Shown in pieces: positions 7,942-16,795 of a stretch of 24,641 nt of DNA (the first letter of the stretch is position 1; each line of letters begins with the position of its first letter). Below the pieces are notes generated by a model that was not told the DNA's origin, ran no database searches, and saw only the letters and a program-made list of their open reading frames with translations. The stretch is from NCBI GenBank assembly GCA_040235375.1, contig JBECKQ010000183.1:1-24641 (forward strand), read 5' to 3'. Source of the stretch: JBECKQ01 sp040235375 (GTDB taxonomy: Bacteria; Planctomycetota; Phycisphaerae; UBA1845). Both the position numbers and the translations under genes were made by a program.

Positions 7942-9213
7942 ATGGAATTGCTGTCTCATCCGCAACTGGAAACCGCCCTGGGCGCCTGCCGCGACAGCCT
8001 CGAACGGGCGGCGCGCGGGGAACTGCCGGACTCTGCCGCGATTTCCCGCCTCTTCGAGTCCGTGCACGCCGAGCTGGCGCTCATCCTTCGCGAACACGCC
8101 GGGATGACCGAAGAGCTTCTCCGTGTCTACGAGCAGCTCGGGATCGTCTTCGAGATCACGCGAAAACTGCCGACGGTCAGCACCGAACAGGAGGTTGTCC
8201 AGCTATTCATCGACTCGCTCCGGGTGACATACCAGGGCAACAGTCTCTGGGTCGTTTACGTTCAGGCTGACGACACGCTCCTGTGGGAGCCCGGGGAGCA
8301 CGACCCACTCGACGGCACGCTCGACGAGATCGTCTGGCAGAGCATCCGCAGCGGCGAGGTCTCCGTGGGAACGATCGATGCCGCCGACGGGGAGCCGCAA
8401 GAGGTGCTGTCCGCCCCGGTCTTCGCCGGCACCGAATGCCCCTGCGCGATCGTCCTCACCCACGGAGTCGACGCCCGCCCCTTCGAATCCTCCGACATGA
8501 GTCTGATGGAAGCCCTGGCCGTGTACTGCGGCGATCTGATCCGCAATCACCGTCTCACCATCGAACTGCGCAACCTTTCGATGGACCTCGTCCGCGCCCT
8601 GGTGAGCGCCATCGACCAGAAGGATGAATACACCTCCGGCCATTCCAACCGCGTCGGCATGTATGCGCGAATGCTCGGCGAAGAGCTGGAGCTCGACGAC
8701 GAAGCGCTGCAGATGGTCGAATGGTCGGCCATTCTCCACGACGTGGGCAAGATCGGAATCCGCGACGACGTGCTCAAGAAGCAGGGCAAGCTCACGGCCG
8801 AGGAGTACCGCCACATCAAGGAGCACCCGGTCCGCAGCTACGAGGTGGTGAAGAACATCCCGCAGCTTCGCGCCGCGCTGGCGGGCGTGCGGCATCATCA
8901 TGAGCACTACAACGGCACTGGTTACCCCGACGGGCTCGCCGGCGAGGATATCCCGCTCCAGGCGCGCATCGTTCAGGTCGCGGACGTGTTCGACGCGCTC
9001 ACCACGTCGCGCTCCTACCGCGACGCATTCGATCTTGAAACGGCCCTCGGCATCATGCGGGAGGAGGCCGGTAAGGTGATGGACCCGAAGCTTGTGGAGG
9101 CGTTCGAGCAGCGTGTGCGCCGGGAACAGGCGGCGGGACGCACGCACTGGCTGCGCGATTCGCCGGACGACACGGGCGCCCCGCAGGTCGCCTCCGTCGC
9201 CGCCGGACCATAA
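7942..9213 (+). CDS. GAF/HD-GYP domain protein, probable c-di-GMP phosphodiesterase
   Basis: A protein of 423 residues from ATG 7942, preceded by GGAG eight bases upstream. A longer in-frame GTG at 7903 would overlap the regulator gene and is not preferred. The N-terminal about 55 residues are helical. A GAF-like domain follows (about 60-200, starting near QLGIVFEITRKLPTVSTEQE). The C-terminal HD-GYP domain (about 210-400) has H234 in GHSNRVGMYA, the HD pair H266/D267 in ILHDVGKIGI, HHEHYNGTGYPDGL with G327-Y328-P329, and IPLQARIVQVADVFDALT. These metal-binding and signature residues are intact. HD-GYP enzymes hydrolyse cyclic di-GMP, some also cGAMP. The gene sits between a response regulator and a degenerate GGDEF protein, so it is likely the output of the two-component pair. 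Confidence 0.92.
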   Translation: MELLSHPQLETALGACRDSLERAARGELPDSAAISRLFESVHAELALILREHAGMTEELLRVYEQLGIVFEITRKLPTVSTEQEVVQLFIDSLRVTYQGNSLWVVYVQADDTLLWEPGEHDPLDGTLDEIVWQSIRSGEVSVGTIDAADGEPQEVLSAPVFAGTECPCAIVLTHGVDARPFESSDMSLMEALAVYCGDLIRNHRLTIELRNLSMDLVRALVSAIDQKDEYTSGHSNRVGMYARMLGEELELDDEALQMVEWSAILHDVGKIGIRDDVLKKQGKLTAEEYRHIKEHPVRSYEVVKNIPQLRAALAGVRHHHEHYNGTGYPDGLAGEDIPLQARIVQVADVFDALTTSRSYRDAFDLETALGIMREEAGKVMDPKLVEAFEQRVRREQAAGRTHWLRDSPDDTGAPQVASVAAGP

Positions 9214-9231
9214 ACGGAGTCTTGAAACGGC

Positions 9232-10560
9232 ATGCACACGCAGGTCTGGCTTTACTGGTTCCCCGTCGTTCTGGCGGCGTGCGGCGCGTCCGCTCTGCTG
9301 GGCAGGCGCCGGGGGGTGGTCGTCGCCGGCGTTGGCGCCGCCTACTGGCTGATCCTCAGCACGGATGCCGGCGCGCTCCGGTCGGCGGCGTCCGCGGCCG
9401 GAACCTTCGTTGCGGCCGCGTCCATCGTCTGGCTCGCGCGGTGGGTGGCGACAAGCCGCCAGATCGGCACGGCGTCAGCACGCACGGCGCCGCAGTCCGC
9501 GCCGACACGCGACTCAGCCGCACCCGGTCATTGCCCGGCGGATATCATCCACCAGTTCATGGACTGGTTCACCGAGCATCACGATCGGCCCGACCCGTGG
9601 CCGGAGTTCGGTGAGTTCGTCCGTGCCGCCCTGTACGCTGCGTCCGGAGCGCGGCACGTCCGTGCCTATCGTGTGCTTCGCGATGACGACCAGCTTTACC
9701 CGCTGCGCATCACGGAGCCGGAAGAGCGAGATTTCCCCATCGCCCGCGCGGGCTTGATCGGGCACGTCGTGACCACGGGAAAGAGCTATCGGTTCCACGA
9801 TCCGGCAAAGGGAGATCTCGTCAGCCAGCTCGCAGCCGAATCGGACGCCGAGTGCTCGTGGTGCTTCGCCGTTCGTTCGGAGCGGCAGACCATCGGCGTC
9901 GTTCGCGTCGGACGGCTCGACGCCCCGTCGGCCGTGGATCAGCCATGGCTGCAGACGCTCGAGGCCGTCGTCGGCCTCTGTTGGACGACGCTTGCGGAAT
10001 GCTGCCGCGGTCGGATCGCAGGCGCGACCGATCCCGTCTCGGGCGTGCTGACGAACGAGGCGTTCATCGATCTCGCCACGCAGTCGCTGCACGACTCGTA
10101 CGAGGCCGGCGAGCCCGTCGTGCTCCTGCACGCATGCGTCGAAGGGCTCCGGGCGCTTCGCGACAGCGGGCAGTGGGATCGGGCCAACAGCGCCTTGTAC
10201 GAGATCAGCCGCTTGCTGAAGCGCCGCGTGCGGCAGGATGATCAGATCGGCGTCTTCGACGGTTCGAGCTTCCTGGTCCTGTTCCGTCGCGTCGATTCGC
10301 AATTGGCCGCTTTGATCATTCGCCAGCTTATCGCCCATCTCGACGAGATTTGCGCCGACGTCGATCGCTGGGGCGCTCGTCTCGCGATCCGCTGCGGAGT
10401 GGCCGGAAGCGGCACGGCCCAGCCCACGCTGCGATCCCTGATCGGGCGGGCGACGGCAAACTCGCGCGAGGCCCGGCGCCACGGCGTACCGGTCGCGTCG
10501 GACATCGAAACGAAGCCGGCGCCGCCGGCCGCCCGGCAACACGAAACGAAGAGTCCCTGA
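9232..10560 (+). CDS. Membrane GAF protein with degenerate GGDEF domain
   Basis: A protein of 442 residues. Two short hydrophobic helices (about 7-23 and 29-68, the second region possibly two spans) put the rest in the cytoplasm. Residues about 105-265 look like a GAF domain (IARAGLIGHVVTTGKSYRFH, followed by CSWCFAVRSERQTIGVVRVG). The C-terminal about 160 residues align by eye with GGDEF domains. DPVSGVLTNEAFID stands where DxLTGLxNRRAF is usual, and RQDDQIGVFDGSSFLVLF where RxDDxxxRxGGDEFxxLL is usual. The signature is thus D343-G-S-S-F347 instead of GGDEF. The metal-binding Asp/Glu are lost, so diguanylate cyclase activity is not expected. It may bind GTP or c-di-GMP, or partner the HD-GYP protein encoded 18 bases upstream. 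Confidence 0.82.
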   Translation: MHTQVWLYWFPVVLAACGASALLGRRRGVVVAGVGAAYWLILSTDAGALRSAASAAGTFVAAASIVWLARWVATSRQIGTASARTAPQSAPTRDSAAPGHCPADIIHQFMDWFTEHHDRPDPWPEFGEFVRAALYAASGARHVRAYRVLRDDDQLYPLRITEPEERDFPIARAGLIGHVVTTGKSYRFHDPAKGDLVSQLAAESDAECSWCFAVRSERQTIGVVRVGRLDAPSAVDQPWLQTLEAVVGLCWTTLAECCRGRIAGATDPVSGVLTNEAFIDLATQSLHDSYEAGEPVVLLHACVEGLRALRDSGQWDRANSALYEISRLLKRRVRQDDQIGVFDGSSFLVLFRRVDSQLAALIIRQLIAHLDEICADVDRWGARLAIRCGVAGSGTAQPTLRSLIGRATANSREARRHGVPVASDIETKPAPPAARQHETKSP

Positions 10561-10574
10561 CAACAAGCACCGCC

Positions 10575-10910
10575 ATGAAAATCGATAGCAAACTGGTTGG
10601 TACGGTCGAGGTGTTCACGCCGCACGGTCCCCTCGTCGACGAGGACGCCGAAGAGCTTATCGCCATGATGAAGGAGAAGCTGGAGGCGCCCAACCCGCGT
10701 TTCCTGGTCGCTTTGCGCGAGGTTCCATATCTCGACAGTCGGGGAATTGAAGGGCTCGTTGACGTGGCGGACGAGCTTCAGTGTCGCGGCGGTCGCCTCC
10801 GACTGGCCGCGGTAACCCAGACGTGTCGCGAAGTGCTCGAGCTCACCGCACAGGCCCAGCGGTTCGAGTTCTTTGACGAAGAGCAGGACGCCGTGCGGAG
10901 TTTCCGTTAG
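10575..10910 (+). CDS. STAS domain protein (anti-sigma factor antagonist-like)
   Basis: A protein of 111 residues, a single STAS fold. It has the N-terminal strand GTVEVFTPHGPL, the conserved loop VPYLDSRGIEGLVDV with D54-S55, and RLRLAAVTQTCREVLELT near the end. In SpoIIAA/RsbV-type proteins the Ser after this Asp is phosphorylated by a partner kinase and the dephospho form binds an anti-sigma factor. No RsbW-like kinase, PP2C phosphatase or sigma factor is in the window, so its partner is unknown. It lies 14 bases after the degenerate GGDEF gene and two bases before the PilB/GspE ATPase gene, without a clear Shine-Dalgarno, which suggests translational coupling. A role in switching or scaffolding the pilus machine is inferred from position only. 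Confidence 0.85.
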   Translation: MKIDSKLVGTVEVFTPHGPLVDEDAEELIAMMKEKLEAPNPRFLVALREVPYLDSRGIEGLVDVADELQCRGGRLRLAAVTQTCREVLELTAQAQRFEFFDEEQDAVRSFR

Positions 10911-10912
10911 CC

Positions 10913-12661
10913 ATGCTTGGTCCCGAAGTCCGACTCGGCGAACAGCTCATCGCCGAGGGGCTCATCACGCAGGAACAGCTCGCCGAGGCCCTCGCGAGAC
11001 AGTCAACGAGCGGCCAGCGCATCGGCTCCACGCTGATGGACCTCGGCGCTCTCAACGCGAACTCGCTCGTGGGGGCGCTCGCGCGACGCACCGGCGTCAA
11101 GGGATGCGTGCTGCGCCACGGCCTTATCGACCCCAAAGTCGCCAAGATCATACCCAAGGAAGAGGCGGCGCACCTGCAAGTGCTGCCCATGTTCCGCGTC
11201 CACGACGAACTCACCGTCGCCATGGTCGATCCGGAATCCGTCCCCGTGGTCGATCGGCTCCGCAACCTGACCGGATGCCGCATCCGCCCAATCCTCGTGC
11301 TCGAAGAGAATCTTCTCGAGTACCAGCGCAAGTACCTCGCTTCCGAGGTTACCGTCGACGCTTTCCTCGCCTCTATCGATGAGTCCAACGTCACCATCTC
11401 CGAAAACGAAGCGATCGACGAAGGGCCGATCACCGATCTCGACCGGATGGTTGACGGCAGCCCGGTCGTCAACCTCGTCAACCTCGCCATCCTCACCGCG
11501 GTGCGCGACGGGGCCAGCGACATCCACATCGAGCCGGACCGCGAATCGACGCACATTCGTTACCGCATCGACGGCCAGCTTCGCGAGCTGCTCGCGCCGC
11601 CGCGCGGCATGCACGCCGCCATCGCCTCGCGCATCAAGGTCATCGGGCGTATGGATATCGCCGAGAAGCGTCTGCCGCAGGAAGGCCGGGTGCACCTCGT
11701 CGCCGACGGCCGGGAGATCGACCTGCGTGTTTCGAGCATGCCCACCGTGCTCGGCGAGAAGATCGTCATGCGCGTTCTCGACAAGTCGAACCTGACGTTC
11801 GATCTTTCGCAGCTGGGCGTTCAACCGGACGATGTTAAAGCCATCGAATCGATGATCAAGAGCCCGTACGGCATGCTCCTGGTCACCGGACCCACGGGTA
11901 GCGGCAAGACCACGACGCTCTATTGCGCGCTCGATCTGCTGCGCGGTGAGGCGGTCAACATTGTCACCGTCGAGGACCCCGTGGAATACCAGTTGCCGCT
12001 CATCAACCAGATCCAGGTGAGTGGCGAGGTCGGCCTGACCTTTTCGCGGGCGCTGCGCAGCGTGCTTCGCCAGGACCCCGACATCATCATGGTTGGCGAG
12101 ATCCGCGACCATGACACGGCGCACGTGGCCGTGCAGGCGGCGCTCACCGGGCACCTCGTGCTCTCCACGCTGCACACCAACGACTGCCCCGGCGGCATCA
12201 TGCGACTGGTGGACATGGGCATCGAAAGCTACCTCATCGCCTCCTCGACGCTGGGATTCGTTGCCCAGCGCCTCGCCCGCAAGATTTGCCCGTCGTGTCG
12301 GGCCTCGTACTATCCGCCGCCCGACCTGCTCGAATCCGTCGGCTGGGGCCATCGGACCAATGAGCTTTTCTACAAGGGCGAAGGGTGCCGCGAATGCCAT
12401 AACACCGGTTTTCGCGGCCGGGTCGGCATCTACGAGGTCATGGTCGTCGATGAAGAAATGAAGTGCATGATCAACCGCCGTGCACCCGAGTCGGACATCC
12501 GCAGCTACCTGGCCGAAACCGGCTGGCGCACGCTGCGTGAGAAGGCGCTGGACGTCGTAGACCGCGGTGAATCCACACTGGAAGAAGTCCTCCGCGTCAC
12601 CCGATCCGAAGGCGCCGTCGCCCGCGGCGCGGATGCCAGGCTGGCCGAGGTGACGATATGA
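10913..12661 (+). CDS. Type IV pilus/type II secretion assembly ATPase (PilB/GspE family)
   Basis: A protein of 582 residues, normal length for PilB/GspE. The N-terminal about 150 residues form a GspE_N/MshEN-like domain (RLGEQLIAEGLITQEQLAEA). In such domains in other proteins c-di-GMP can bind, but the binding motif was not verified here. The ATPase core has Walker A GPTGSGKT (326-333), an Asp box (TVEDPVEY), Walker B IIMVGEIRD and a His box (LSTLHTNDC). A four-Cys metal site follows (CPSC, then CREC about 35 residues later), typical of extension rather than retraction ATPases. It powers pilin or pseudopilin polymerisation from the cytoplasmic face. The stop overlaps the next start by ATGA. 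Whether the machine is a pilus or a secretion system cannot be told from this gene alone. Confidence 0.95.
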   Translation: MLGPEVRLGEQLIAEGLITQEQLAEALARQSTSGQRIGSTLMDLGALNANSLVGALARRTGVKGCVLRHGLIDPKVAKIIPKEEAAHLQVLPMFRVHDELTVAMVDPESVPVVDRLRNLTGCRIRPILVLEENLLEYQRKYLASEVTVDAFLASIDESNVTISENEAIDEGPITDLDRMVDGSPVVNLVNLAILTAVRDGASDIHIEPDRESTHIRYRIDGQLRELLAPPRGMHAAIASRIKVIGRMDIAEKRLPQEGRVHLVADGREIDLRVSSMPTVLGEKIVMRVLDKSNLTFDLSQLGVQPDDVKAIESMIKSPYGMLLVTGPTGSGKTTTLYCALDLLRGEAVNIVTVEDPVEYQLPLINQIQVSGEVGLTFSRALRSVLRQDPDIIMVGEIRDHDTAHVAVQAALTGHLVLSTLHTNDCPGGIMRLVDMGIESYLIASSTLGFVAQRLARKICPSCRASYYPPPDLLESVGWGHRTNELFYKGEGCRECHNTGFRGRVGIYEVMVVDEEMKCMINRRAPESDIRSYLAETGWRTLREKALDVVDRGESTLEEVLRVTRSEGAVARGADARLAEVTI

Positions 12662-13881
12662 ACCTGACGTACGAAGCCATCGACAAGCAAGGGCGACGCG
12701 TCAGCGACACCGTCGAGGCCCCCTCGACCAGGGAAGGCGTCGAGCAGCTTCGCCGGCAGGGGCTTTTCGTCACGCACGTCGCCGCCGCCGACAAGGACGT
12801 GACGCCGTCGTCCGGCCGGGCGGGCGCACGCAGCGACCTCTCCCAGGTCAGGCTCCCGCTCACGCAGGTCGTCCTGTTCACCAGGCAGATGTCCATGCTG
12901 CTCACCTCGGGCAGCGCCCTCGTACCCGCGCTTGGCGCGATCGCCGCCCAGTTGCGCAGGGTGGAACACGTGCGAATGCTGCACGCGATCAAGGAGGACC
13001 TCGAGGAGGGTCTCAGCTTGACGGATGCGCTGAGCAAGTACCCGCGCACCTTCCAGGCTTCATACTGCGCCGTGGTCGCCGCCGGCGAATCCAGTGCCCG
13101 TCTGCCGCAGATGTTCGCCCGGCTCGCGAACATCATCTCCAGGCGCCGCGCCATGCGCAATCGCCTGGTGGGCGCCATGATCTACCCCCTGCTGCTCATC
13201 AGCCTGTCGATCAACATCCTGTGCGTCATGATGTTCTTTGTCATCCCGAGGTTTGCCGGCATGTTCGAGACGCTTCATGTCGACCTGCCGACGAGCACTC
13301 GCGTGATGATGGCAATCGCCACCACCATGCGCCATTACTGGTTCCTGTTCGCCGGTTTCGGCATCGGCATCGTCGCCGCGGCCATTTTCCTCCTGCGGAC
13401 CGCGGGCGGGCGCCAATGGCTCGCCGACGTGCAGATCAAGATACCGGTCGTCGGCCGTCTCATGTCCCGCCTTATCCAGGGCCAGACGTTTCGCATTCTC
13501 GGCATGCTCCTGGAGGCCCGCGTCGGTCTGCTCGAGGCCCTCGATCTGGCGCGAGGCATCACGCGCAATCGCGCATACCAGGCGCTTTACGACGCCATGG
13601 ACGCCTCCGTCACGCGCGGCGAGTCCATCAGCGCCGCGATGGAAACGTCCGGGCTGGTCAACCCCTCGATGACCCAGGCCGTGCGGACTGGCGAACAGAG
13701 CGGCCGCCTGGGCGAATCGATCACTTACGTCGCCGACGTCCTCGACGAAGAGAATGCCGAGCTGCTCGCCGTCGTCACCAAGCTCATCGAGCCCGTGATA
13801 CTCATCGGAATGGGATCCGTAGTCGGCATTGTGGCCGTCTCGCTGTTCATGCCGCTGTTCGACATGACGGCGGCGATGTGA
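12658..13881 (+). CDS. Inner-membrane platform protein (PilC/GspF family)
   Basis: A protein of 407 residues starting within the stop of the ATPase gene (ATGA), with GAGG seven bases upstream. It opens with the family hallmark LTYEAIDKQGRRVSDTVEA. Two T2SSF domains follow. The first is at about 70-195 (LFTRQMSMLLTSGSALVPAL) and the second at about 275-400 (FRILGMLLEARVGLLEALDL, with RTGEQSGRLGE). Membrane helices lie at about 175-200, 225-245 and 375-400. GspF/PilC proteins form the inner-membrane rotor or platform that the ATPase acts on. Length and domain layout are normal. Confidence 0.94.
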   Translation: MNLTYEAIDKQGRRVSDTVEAPSTREGVEQLRRQGLFVTHVAAADKDVTPSSGRAGARSDLSQVRLPLTQVVLFTRQMSMLLTSGSALVPALGAIAAQLRRVEHVRMLHAIKEDLEEGLSLTDALSKYPRTFQASYCAVVAAGESSARLPQMFARLANIISRRRAMRNRLVGAMIYPLLLISLSINILCVMMFFVIPRFAGMFETLHVDLPTSTRVMMAIATTMRHYWFLFAGFGIGIVAAAIFLLRTAGGRQWLADVQIKIPVVGRLMSRLIQGQTFRILGMLLEARVGLLEALDLARGITRNRAYQALYDAMDASVTRGESISAAMETSGLVNPSMTQAVRTGEQSGRLGESITYVADVLDEENAELLAVVTKLIEPVILIGMGSVVGIVAVSLFMPLFDMTAAM

Positions 13882-13900
13882 CCCCGGAAAGGCGGTTATC

Positions 13901-15046
13901 TTGTTCCAGGCCCTGATCAACCGCAAAGCGACGCGCTCTCCGGCCGGACTGGATCTTGGCAGCGAAGGCGCGCGCGCCGCGCAGGTCGTCCGCCGCGGCG
14001 ACACCTGGAGCGTGACCACACTCGCCAGTTGGCGGGTCCCACGAGGCTCGCCCGGTCTGGATGCCGACAGCGCCGCGCGCGAGCGACTGGCGCACTGGCT
14101 TCGGGGGCTTCAAATCGGCGGCAGAAAGACCGTTGCCGGCCTCAGCCCTCCCGACGTCGAGATACACGCCATGGAGCTCCCCCGCCCATCCGGCGGCTCG
14201 CCCGAAGAGCAGCGTCGCGCCGCCCAGTTCGAGCTCGCCCGACTCGCCGGATTCAACGACGACGGCGCCGAGAGCGACTTCTGGTGGCTGCCCGAGAGCA
14301 GGTCGATGACGACGACGGCGCTCGGCGTTGCCGCCGAGAAGTCGTGCGTTGCCCAATCGCTGGACCTGTGCCGCCGGGCGCGGCTCGATTGTGTCCAGCT
14401 CGATGCGACCCCCTGCGCGCTGGCCCGATTCGGCTACCTCATACGGGGTCCGGCGGCTACCCATGACGACGTGTGGAGCGTGCTCGACTTGGGAGCGCGC
14501 ATGTCCCGCCTGATACTCTGTGTCGGCGAGATTCCCGTTCTCGCGCGAGCCTTCGACTACGGCGGACGGCTGTGGACGCGGAAGCTCGCGGAGTCGCTCT
14601 CCGTCAGCGAGGAAACCGCCGAGCGCCACAAGCGCGACCATGGCATCGCCAGGATCGCCCGTTCCGCCCCGGAGGCGCCTCCGGCGACGCATCTCCTCGG
14701 GGAGATGATCTACAACGTGCTTCGCGCCGACATCGACGCCATCATCGGCGAGGTCGAGCGGTCCTACCGATATGTTCTGCAGTGCTTTCGCCAGCGCCGG
14801 CCGGGCCCGCTCATACTCGCCGGCGGGGGCGCCTCCATGTTCAATCTCGACGCGCTGCTCGCTGAACGACTGGGGATCGAGGTGATTGTCCCAGCCTGCG
14901 AGAACAGTGAGGCGCTGGCCGCGCTTCACGTGGACGCCGTCGCCGGCCAGACTCGCGAGCCGCTCACCGTTTTCGCCTGCGCCATCGGGCTCGCCATCGC
15001 GGCCAGGCACGCGCAGCCGGCGAATTGCGGAGGAGGGCGATCATGA
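13901..15046 (+). CDS. PilM-like actin-fold pilus assembly protein
   Basis: A protein of 381 residues. The likely start is TTG 13901: AAAGG lies about ten bases upstream and no ATG precedes the conserved N-terminal motif. The actin-like ATPase signatures are AGLDLGS near the N-terminus (phosphate 1), SVLDLGARMSRLIL in the middle (phosphate 2) and LILAGGGASMFNLD near the C-terminus (adenosine). PilM binds the cytoplasmic tail of PilN and links the inner-membrane subcomplex to the ATPase. The next gene starts inside its stop (ATGA). Divergence from proteobacterial PilM is high, but the gene order PilB-PilC-PilM-PilN-PilO supports the call. Confidence 0.85.
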   Translation: MFQALINRKATRSPAGLDLGSEGARAAQVVRRGDTWSVTTLASWRVPRGSPGLDADSAARERLAHWLRGLQIGGRKTVAGLSPPDVEIHAMELPRPSGGSPEEQRRAAQFELARLAGFNDDGAESDFWWLPESRSMTTTALGVAAEKSCVAQSLDLCRRARLDCVQLDATPCALARFGYLIRGPAATHDDVWSVLDLGARMSRLILCVGEIPVLARAFDYGGRLWTRKLAESLSVSEETAERHKRDHGIARIARSAPEAPPATHLLGEMIYNVLRADIDAIIGEVERSYRYVLQCFRQRRPGPLILAGGGASMFNLDALLAERLGIEVIVPACENSEALAALHVDAVAGQTREPLTVFACAIGLAIAARHAQPANCGGGRS

Positions 15047-15648
15047 TCAGTGTCAATTTGTTGTCACCGACGGTCACCTTCCGGCGGCGCCAGAAGGCTC
15101 GCGTTCGGGTCTGGCTCATTGTCGTGGCCGTCGTGGCCGGCCTTTCCGCGATTCCCCTGGGCGCCGACCTGATCAAGTCGGCCCAGGCCGCCGCGCTCCG
15201 CCGCCAGGTGGAACCGCTCAACGCCAACGTGGCCGACGCCCGCAACCGGCTCGACAAGGTCTCCGCCGAATGTCGCAACCTCACAACGCAACTCGCCCGG
15301 GCCGACGCGCTGCGCGCCAAGCGGGATTGGGCAGGTCTGCTCCAGTTGATCGCCGGCCAGATTCCGCCGCAGGTCTGGCTCGACTCGCTCGAAACGTTTA
15401 CCGCGGAGGCGCCGTCGCGTCCGACGGGGTCGGCGCGCAACAAGCAACCCAAGAACCAGAACGTCGTCATACCCGGCCCGGCCGGAATGCACATCGTGGG
15501 TTATGCAACGGACAACGACTGGCTTTACGAGTTCATGAGCAGGCTGAAGCTGACGGGCGCCTTTCGCACCGTCGAGCTCACCATGGCGGGACGCGTACCC
15601 GTTCTCCAGGGAGCGGCTGTCCGCTTCTCGCTCACCTGCACCTGGTAG
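15043..15648 (+). CDS. PilN-like inner-membrane assembly protein
   Basis: A protein of 201 residues. ATG 15043 is chosen because GGAGGAGG lies just before it and the protein then opens with ISVNLLSPT, close to the INLLP motif by which PilN binds PilM. A single membrane helix (about 25-45, VWLIVVAVVAGLSAIPLG) is followed by a coiled coil (about 50-90) and a small globular periplasmic domain. This topology is standard for PilN/GspL C-terminal parts. A Pro/Asn/Lys-rich loop (about 127-145) interrupts the periplasmic domain. It sits between PilM- and PilO-like genes. Confidence 0.82.
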   Translation: MISVNLLSPTVTFRRRQKARVRVWLIVVAVVAGLSAIPLGADLIKSAQAAALRRQVEPLNANVADARNRLDKVSAECRNLTTQLARADALRAKRDWAGLLQLIAGQIPPQVWLDSLETFTAEAPSRPTGSARNKQPKNQNVVIPGPAGMHIVGYATDNDWLYEFMSRLKLTGAFRTVELTMAGRVPVLQGAAVRFSLTCTW

Positions 15649-15655
15649 ACGAAAG

Positions 15656-16213
15656 ATGAAGCGCAGCCTTCTTGCCTATGACCTGTTCGGAGCCGCGGCG
15701 GCCATCGCCGTCGGCACGGTGGGCCTCTGGTCCGGCCTCGTGCGACCGCAGACCAGCTCGCAGCAGTTGAACGATCTGCAGACCCGGCTCGCCGAGGCCC
15801 GCACATCGTACGAAACCACGCTGACCGCCATCGAACGGAAGTCTATCGAGCTCAACCGCCTCCGGACCAAGGTGCAGGAGAACGGCTCGCTGCCGCAGCG
15901 CTCCCCCGTCGAGGCCGATCTGCGCAGGTTGTCCCAACTTGCCGTCGACAACCATGTCCAGCTCGTCGAAATCGCCCCTCTCGCCACCGAACAATATCCT
16001 GGCCTCACTGAGCTCACGTACTCGGCCCATGCTTCCGGAACGTTCGGCGGCCTGATGGCGTTCATGCGCGACTTTGAGCGGGCCCCGTTCTGGGCCGATA
16101 TCTCGCGCGTTCGCCTCAGCCGCAAAGGCAGCCTCGACGACCCGCACCGATCCGCCGAGATCGTCGTGAGCCTTTTTGCCTCGCAGAATGGAGACGAGCC
16201 TCGCTCGCCATAA
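15656..16213 (+). CDS. PilO-like inner-membrane assembly protein
   Basis: A protein of 185 residues, seven bases after the PilN-like gene. It has one N-terminal membrane helix (about 9-28), a coiled coil (about 33-75) and a ferredoxin-like periplasmic domain. That domain contains VEADLRRLSQLAVDNHVQLVEI and the PilO-type FGGLMAFMRDFERAPFWADI (LxxxLxxLexlPxlvxv in the family). PilN and PilO pair in the periplasm as a dimer that joins the platform to the outer parts. Sequence similarity is weak, as is usual for this family, and the call depends on topology, this motif and gene order. Confidence 0.78.
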   Translation: MKRSLLAYDLFGAAAAIAVGTVGLWSGLVRPQTSSQQLNDLQTRLAEARTSYETTLTAIERKSIELNRLRTKVQENGSLPQRSPVEADLRRLSQLAVDNHVQLVEIAPLATEQYPGLTELTYSAHASGTFGGLMAFMRDFERAPFWADISRVRLSRKGSLDDPHRSAEIVVSLFASQNGDEPRSP

Positions 16214-16772
16214 ATCAGTGTCCAGCAAGAGGCGGAAAATACTCGGCATCTGCGTGGCGATCAGCATCGCCGGGCTCGGACTCGACAAGCTCCTGCTCCA
16301 CAGCGGGGCTTATGGCCCGCGTGCCGCCAACGCTTTGGCCGTACGTCCACCCGTGACCGCCACGCCAGCCGCGATGGACGACAAGGTCGATGCAATCGCC
16401 CGGCTCTCATTGACACCGTTTCCCGCCGATCTGCCGGACACGGCTGCGGACAACGCCCGAGATCCCTTCGCCCTGGCCCCGGCCGCCTTGGCGATTCTTG
16501 CCCCCCCGCCGTCGGAAACGCCCGCCGAACCCGAGCAAGGGGCTGACGCGGTCGACGCCAACAACTTTGACAAGAAACATCGGTTATCGGCCGTTGTCCG
16601 CGTCGACCGCTGCTGGCTCGCCATTATCGATGGCATGCTGCTCGAGCCCGGCCAGACGCTGGACGGCTGTTCGTTGGTCGAAGTGGACGAGCATTCCGCG
16701 ACGTTTCAGTGCCCCCACGGCTCCGCCCGGCTCATTCTGGAAAATCCACTCGCCTCCGACTCGGCCAAGTAA
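16188..16772 (+). CDS. PilP/GspC-like periplasmic linker protein
   Basis: A protein of 194 residues from ATG 16188, overlapping the end of the PilO-like gene by 26 bases. A TTG at 16176 is an alternative start. It has one N-terminal membrane helix (ILGICVAISIAGLGLDKLLL), a Pro/Ala-rich flexible linker (about 45-120) and a small beta-rich domain at the C-terminus (LSAVVRVDRCWLAIIDGMLLEPGQ, then GCSLVEVDEHSATFQC). The same layout is seen in PilP and in the homology region of GspC, which contact the secretin. The domain has two Cys that could form a disulphide. Direct homology is not certain; position and architecture carry the call. No secretin gene is seen next to it. Confidence 0.65.
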   Translation: METSLARHKSVSSKRRKILGICVAISIAGLGLDKLLLHSGAYGPRAANALAVRPPVTATPAAMDDKVDAIARLSLTPFPADLPDTAADNARDPFALAPAALAILAPPPSETPAEPEQGADAVDANNFDKKHRLSAVVRVDRCWLAIIDGMLLEPGQTLDGCSLVEVDEHSATFQCPHGSARLILENPLASDSAK

Positions 16773-16795
16773 AGCCAAGGGAGGCGGCAGACGAT

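Noticed and set aside
8203..9237. Minus-strand ORF of 344 codons opposite the HD-GYP gene
   Set aside because: It is antisense to intact HD and GYP motifs and has no recognisable protein features.
11003..12400. Long minus-strand ORF (465 codons) opposite the PilB/GspE gene
   Set aside because: It is fully antisense to a gene with clear Walker and Cys motifs. Its translation is low-complexity Asp/His/Val/Arg, typical of antisense frames in GC-rich codon usage.
13847..15010. Minus-strand ORF of 387 codons opposite the PilM-like gene
   Set aside because: The actin-fold motifs and operon overlaps are on the plus strand; this frame is a shadow.
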